This document shows, in pieces, positions 13,962 through 15,348 of a stretch of 15,348 bases of DNA. Made by a program: the position numbers and the translations under genes. The DNA is from Bacteroidales bacterium (GTDB lineage: Bacteria; Bacteroidota; Bacteroidia; Bacteroidales; UBA3663): assembly GCA_016293065.1 (NCBI GenBank), contig JAEDEY010000048.1, forward strand, positions 1 through 15,348, given 5' to 3'. Position 1 is the first letter of the stretch. Every line of letters starts with the position of its first letter. The notes beneath the pieces are model-generated. The model was not told the origin of the DNA, did not search any database, and was given only the letters and a program-made list of their open reading frames with translations.

Positions 13962-15348
13962 ATGAGTCTAAATAATCCCTATCTTTATCACCCACATCCG
14001 CTGTGCAAGGCGGCTGTGGGTATTTTATGCTCCATACTCGACTCTCACCTCGCATGGAAAGACGAACTTGCCAAAGGAAAGATGCTGGGTGTGATGATAG
14101 TCAGGAGCAGCTCGCTCCCGCGTGTACATTATATAAATGAACAATACTCGTTTATTGCTGCCTATTCGGGCGTGATCAATCTTGAGCCTCTGTGCGTCGA
14201 TGGGAATCCTGTCTTCGTGCCTCCCATCTATGACCTCAGCAACCCAAGCGACTACTACAGGAGCGAGGAACGCAACATCTCGGACATCAACCGGCAGATT
14301 GAGCAACTCGAAGTACATGCCGATGCCAACAAACCCAGGATCTCGCTACTCAAACGCGAACGCAAGGAACGGAGCAAGGCTCTGCAGGAATGGATATTCA
14401 GCCGCTTCAACTTCGTGAATCGCCATAACATCCACCGCAATATCATCGACATCTTTCAGGACGGAAAGCGAGGTCTGCCTCCTGGAGGAGCAGGAGAATG
14501 TGCTGCTCCTCGCCTGCTTCAATATACCTACATCCACCAGCTCGAGCCTATTGCCATGGCAGAGTTCTGGTATGGCATATCTCCGAAGGTAACCTACAGC
14601 AGCAGCAATGGCGTGCATCAGCTGCATCGCGTGCATCTGCAATTCTATCCGAGCTGCATCGAGAAGTGCAGCCCGATACTCAGCTATATGCTCGACACTC
14701 CTGCGCCCGAAGGAAGGGTGCCCGAACAGAAAGACATCGACATCATCTACGAAGACTCATCGTTCATCGTTGTCGGCAAACCCGAGAATGTACTGTCGGC
14801 TCCTGCCAAAGATGAGTCGTTGTTCAATGTCGAGAGCTGGCTTCTGTCGCAGCGTCCCGGACTTACGTTTATCAAGGTAGTGCATAGACTTGACCAGCCG
14901 ACATCGGGACTACTCATTGCAGCCAAGGACATCGAGACATACAAGACCATGCAGGCAATGTTCAATAGCCATTTGATCAGGAAGCAATATGTGGCGTGGG
15001 TCGAAGGCCTGTTGCCCAGCGAATGCGGCGTAATCAATCTGCCTATCTGCCCCAACCCCGACGAGCGCCCCCGACAGGTAGTGAGCTGGCAGTCGGGCAA
15101 GACATCGCTGACACGCTATCGTGTGCTGAAGCGTGATGACAACCGCACGCTCATCGAACTGCATCCTTTCACAGGCCGCACCCATCAGCTGCGTCTCCAC
15201 TGCGCCTCTCCTTTCGGCCTTGACCACCCTATCGTGGGCGACCGTCTCTACACCATCGCTCCTTATGTCCTCGCCTCTGGTCGTCTGATGCTACATGCAC
15301 AAAACGTCACCTTCCCCCATCCATCGACGGGAAAAAAGATGACGTTTA
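13962..15348 (+). CDS. RluA-family pseudouridine synthase with N-terminal extension (3' end cut off)
   Basis: Isomerises a uridine to pseudouridine in rRNA or tRNA. The frame stays open from the ATG at 13962 to the right edge, 462 complete codons. The catalytic domain starts near residue 257 (DIIYEDSSFIVVGKP) and holds the signature HRLD at 308-311, with D311 the nucleophile, and GRTHQLRLH at 405-413. The last visible residues (RLMLHAQNVTF, then PSTGKK) are near the usual end of this domain, so only a short C-terminus should be missing. About 250 residues precede the domain: a conserved-looking PHPLC start, a charged helical stretch at 101-145 that could form a coiled coil, and PPGGAGECAAP at 173-183, seen in long RluA-like proteins. 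No S4 domain is apparent. Only 4 bases separate it from pnp, so the two are probably co-transcribed. The target uridine cannot be read from sequence. Confidence 0.92.
   Translation, partial: MSLNNPYLYHPHPLCKAAVGILCSILDSHLAWKDELAKGKMLGVMIVRSSSLPRVHYINEQYSFIAAYSGVINLEPLCVDGNPVFVPPIYDLSNPSDYYRSEERNISDINRQIEQLEVHADANKPRISLLKRERKERSKALQEWIFSRFNFVNRHNIHRNIIDIFQDGKRGLPPGGAGECAAPRLLQYTYIHQLEPIAMAEFWYGISPKVTYSSSNGVHQLHRVHLQFYPSCIEKCSPILSYMLDTPAPEGRVPEQKDIDIIYEDSSFIVVGKPENVLSAPAKDESLFNVESWLLSQRPGLTFIKVVHRLDQPTSGLLIAAKDIETYKTMQAMFNSHLIRKQYVAWVEGLLPSECGVINLPICPNPDERPRQVVSWQSGKTSLTRYRVLKRDDNRTLIELHPFTGRTHQLRLHCASPFGLDHPIVGDRLYTIAPYVLASGRLMLHAQNVTFPHPSTGKKMTF
13991..14026 (+). terminator. Terminator-like hairpin inside the start of the pseudouridine synthase gene
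   Basis: CCCACA at 13991-13996 pairs with TGTGGG at 14015-14020; after one mismatch CCGC (13998-14001) pairs with GCGG (14010-14013), leaving an 8-base loop. TATTTTAT follows at once. This has the form of an intrinsic terminator but lies at codons 10 to 20 of an intact gene. Translation would normally prevent it from folding, so it may act as a polarity or attenuation element between pnp and the second gene (inference), or be chance. Confidence 0.4.

Overview
The window reads as core chromosome of a member of the Bacteroidota, most likely order Bacteroidales (Prevotellaceae-like; the family is an inference). The signs are a MurF-alanine racemase fusion, a GSCFA-family protein, a bacterial GH3-family protein, a DUF4369/thioredoxin-like lipoprotein, little use of Shine-Dalgarno sites, and promoters of the Bacteroides type (TAnnTTTG at -7, TTTG at -33). 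Coding density is very high and no stretch above 300 bases lacks a gene. I see no tRNA, rRNA, CRISPR array, insertion sequence, prophage or integrase.

Layout. From about 10.15 kb down to the left edge, nine genes lie head to tail on the minus strand with gaps of 77 bases or less: greA, a HIT-family protein, clpP, clpX, a GSCFA protein, murF-alr, a secreted phospholipase D/cardiolipin synthase-like protein, a GH3 family protein and a HAD phosphatase. GSCFA/murF-alr (TAATG) and murF-alr/PLD (ATGA) overlap at stop and start, so those three are probably translationally coupled. The GH3 gene has its own good promoter match. Before greA lies a 140-base gap holding a rho-independent terminator that closes the next minus-strand gene, a lipoprotein with a thioredoxin-like domain lacking its CxxC. 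A 183-base divergent gap carries one promoter for that lipoprotein and one for pnp. On the plus strand, pnp is followed after 4 bases by an RluA-family pseudouridine synthase that runs off the right edge.

How the genes fit together. greA (transcript elongation), clpP/clpX (proteolysis), pnp (RNA decay) and the pseudouridine synthase (RNA modification) are information-processing and quality-control genes. GSCFA, murF-alr and PLD form an envelope-leaning block: D-alanine supply plus UDP-MurNAc-pentapeptide completion, next to a likely phospholipid enzyme. I found no convincing new multi-gene system. The points most worth a second look are local: a perfect 12-base inverted repeat in the first codons of the GSCFA gene, a terminator-like hairpin inside the start of the pseudouridine synthase gene, an arginine-rich repeat tail on PNPase, and a thioredoxin-fold lipoprotein without redox cysteines.
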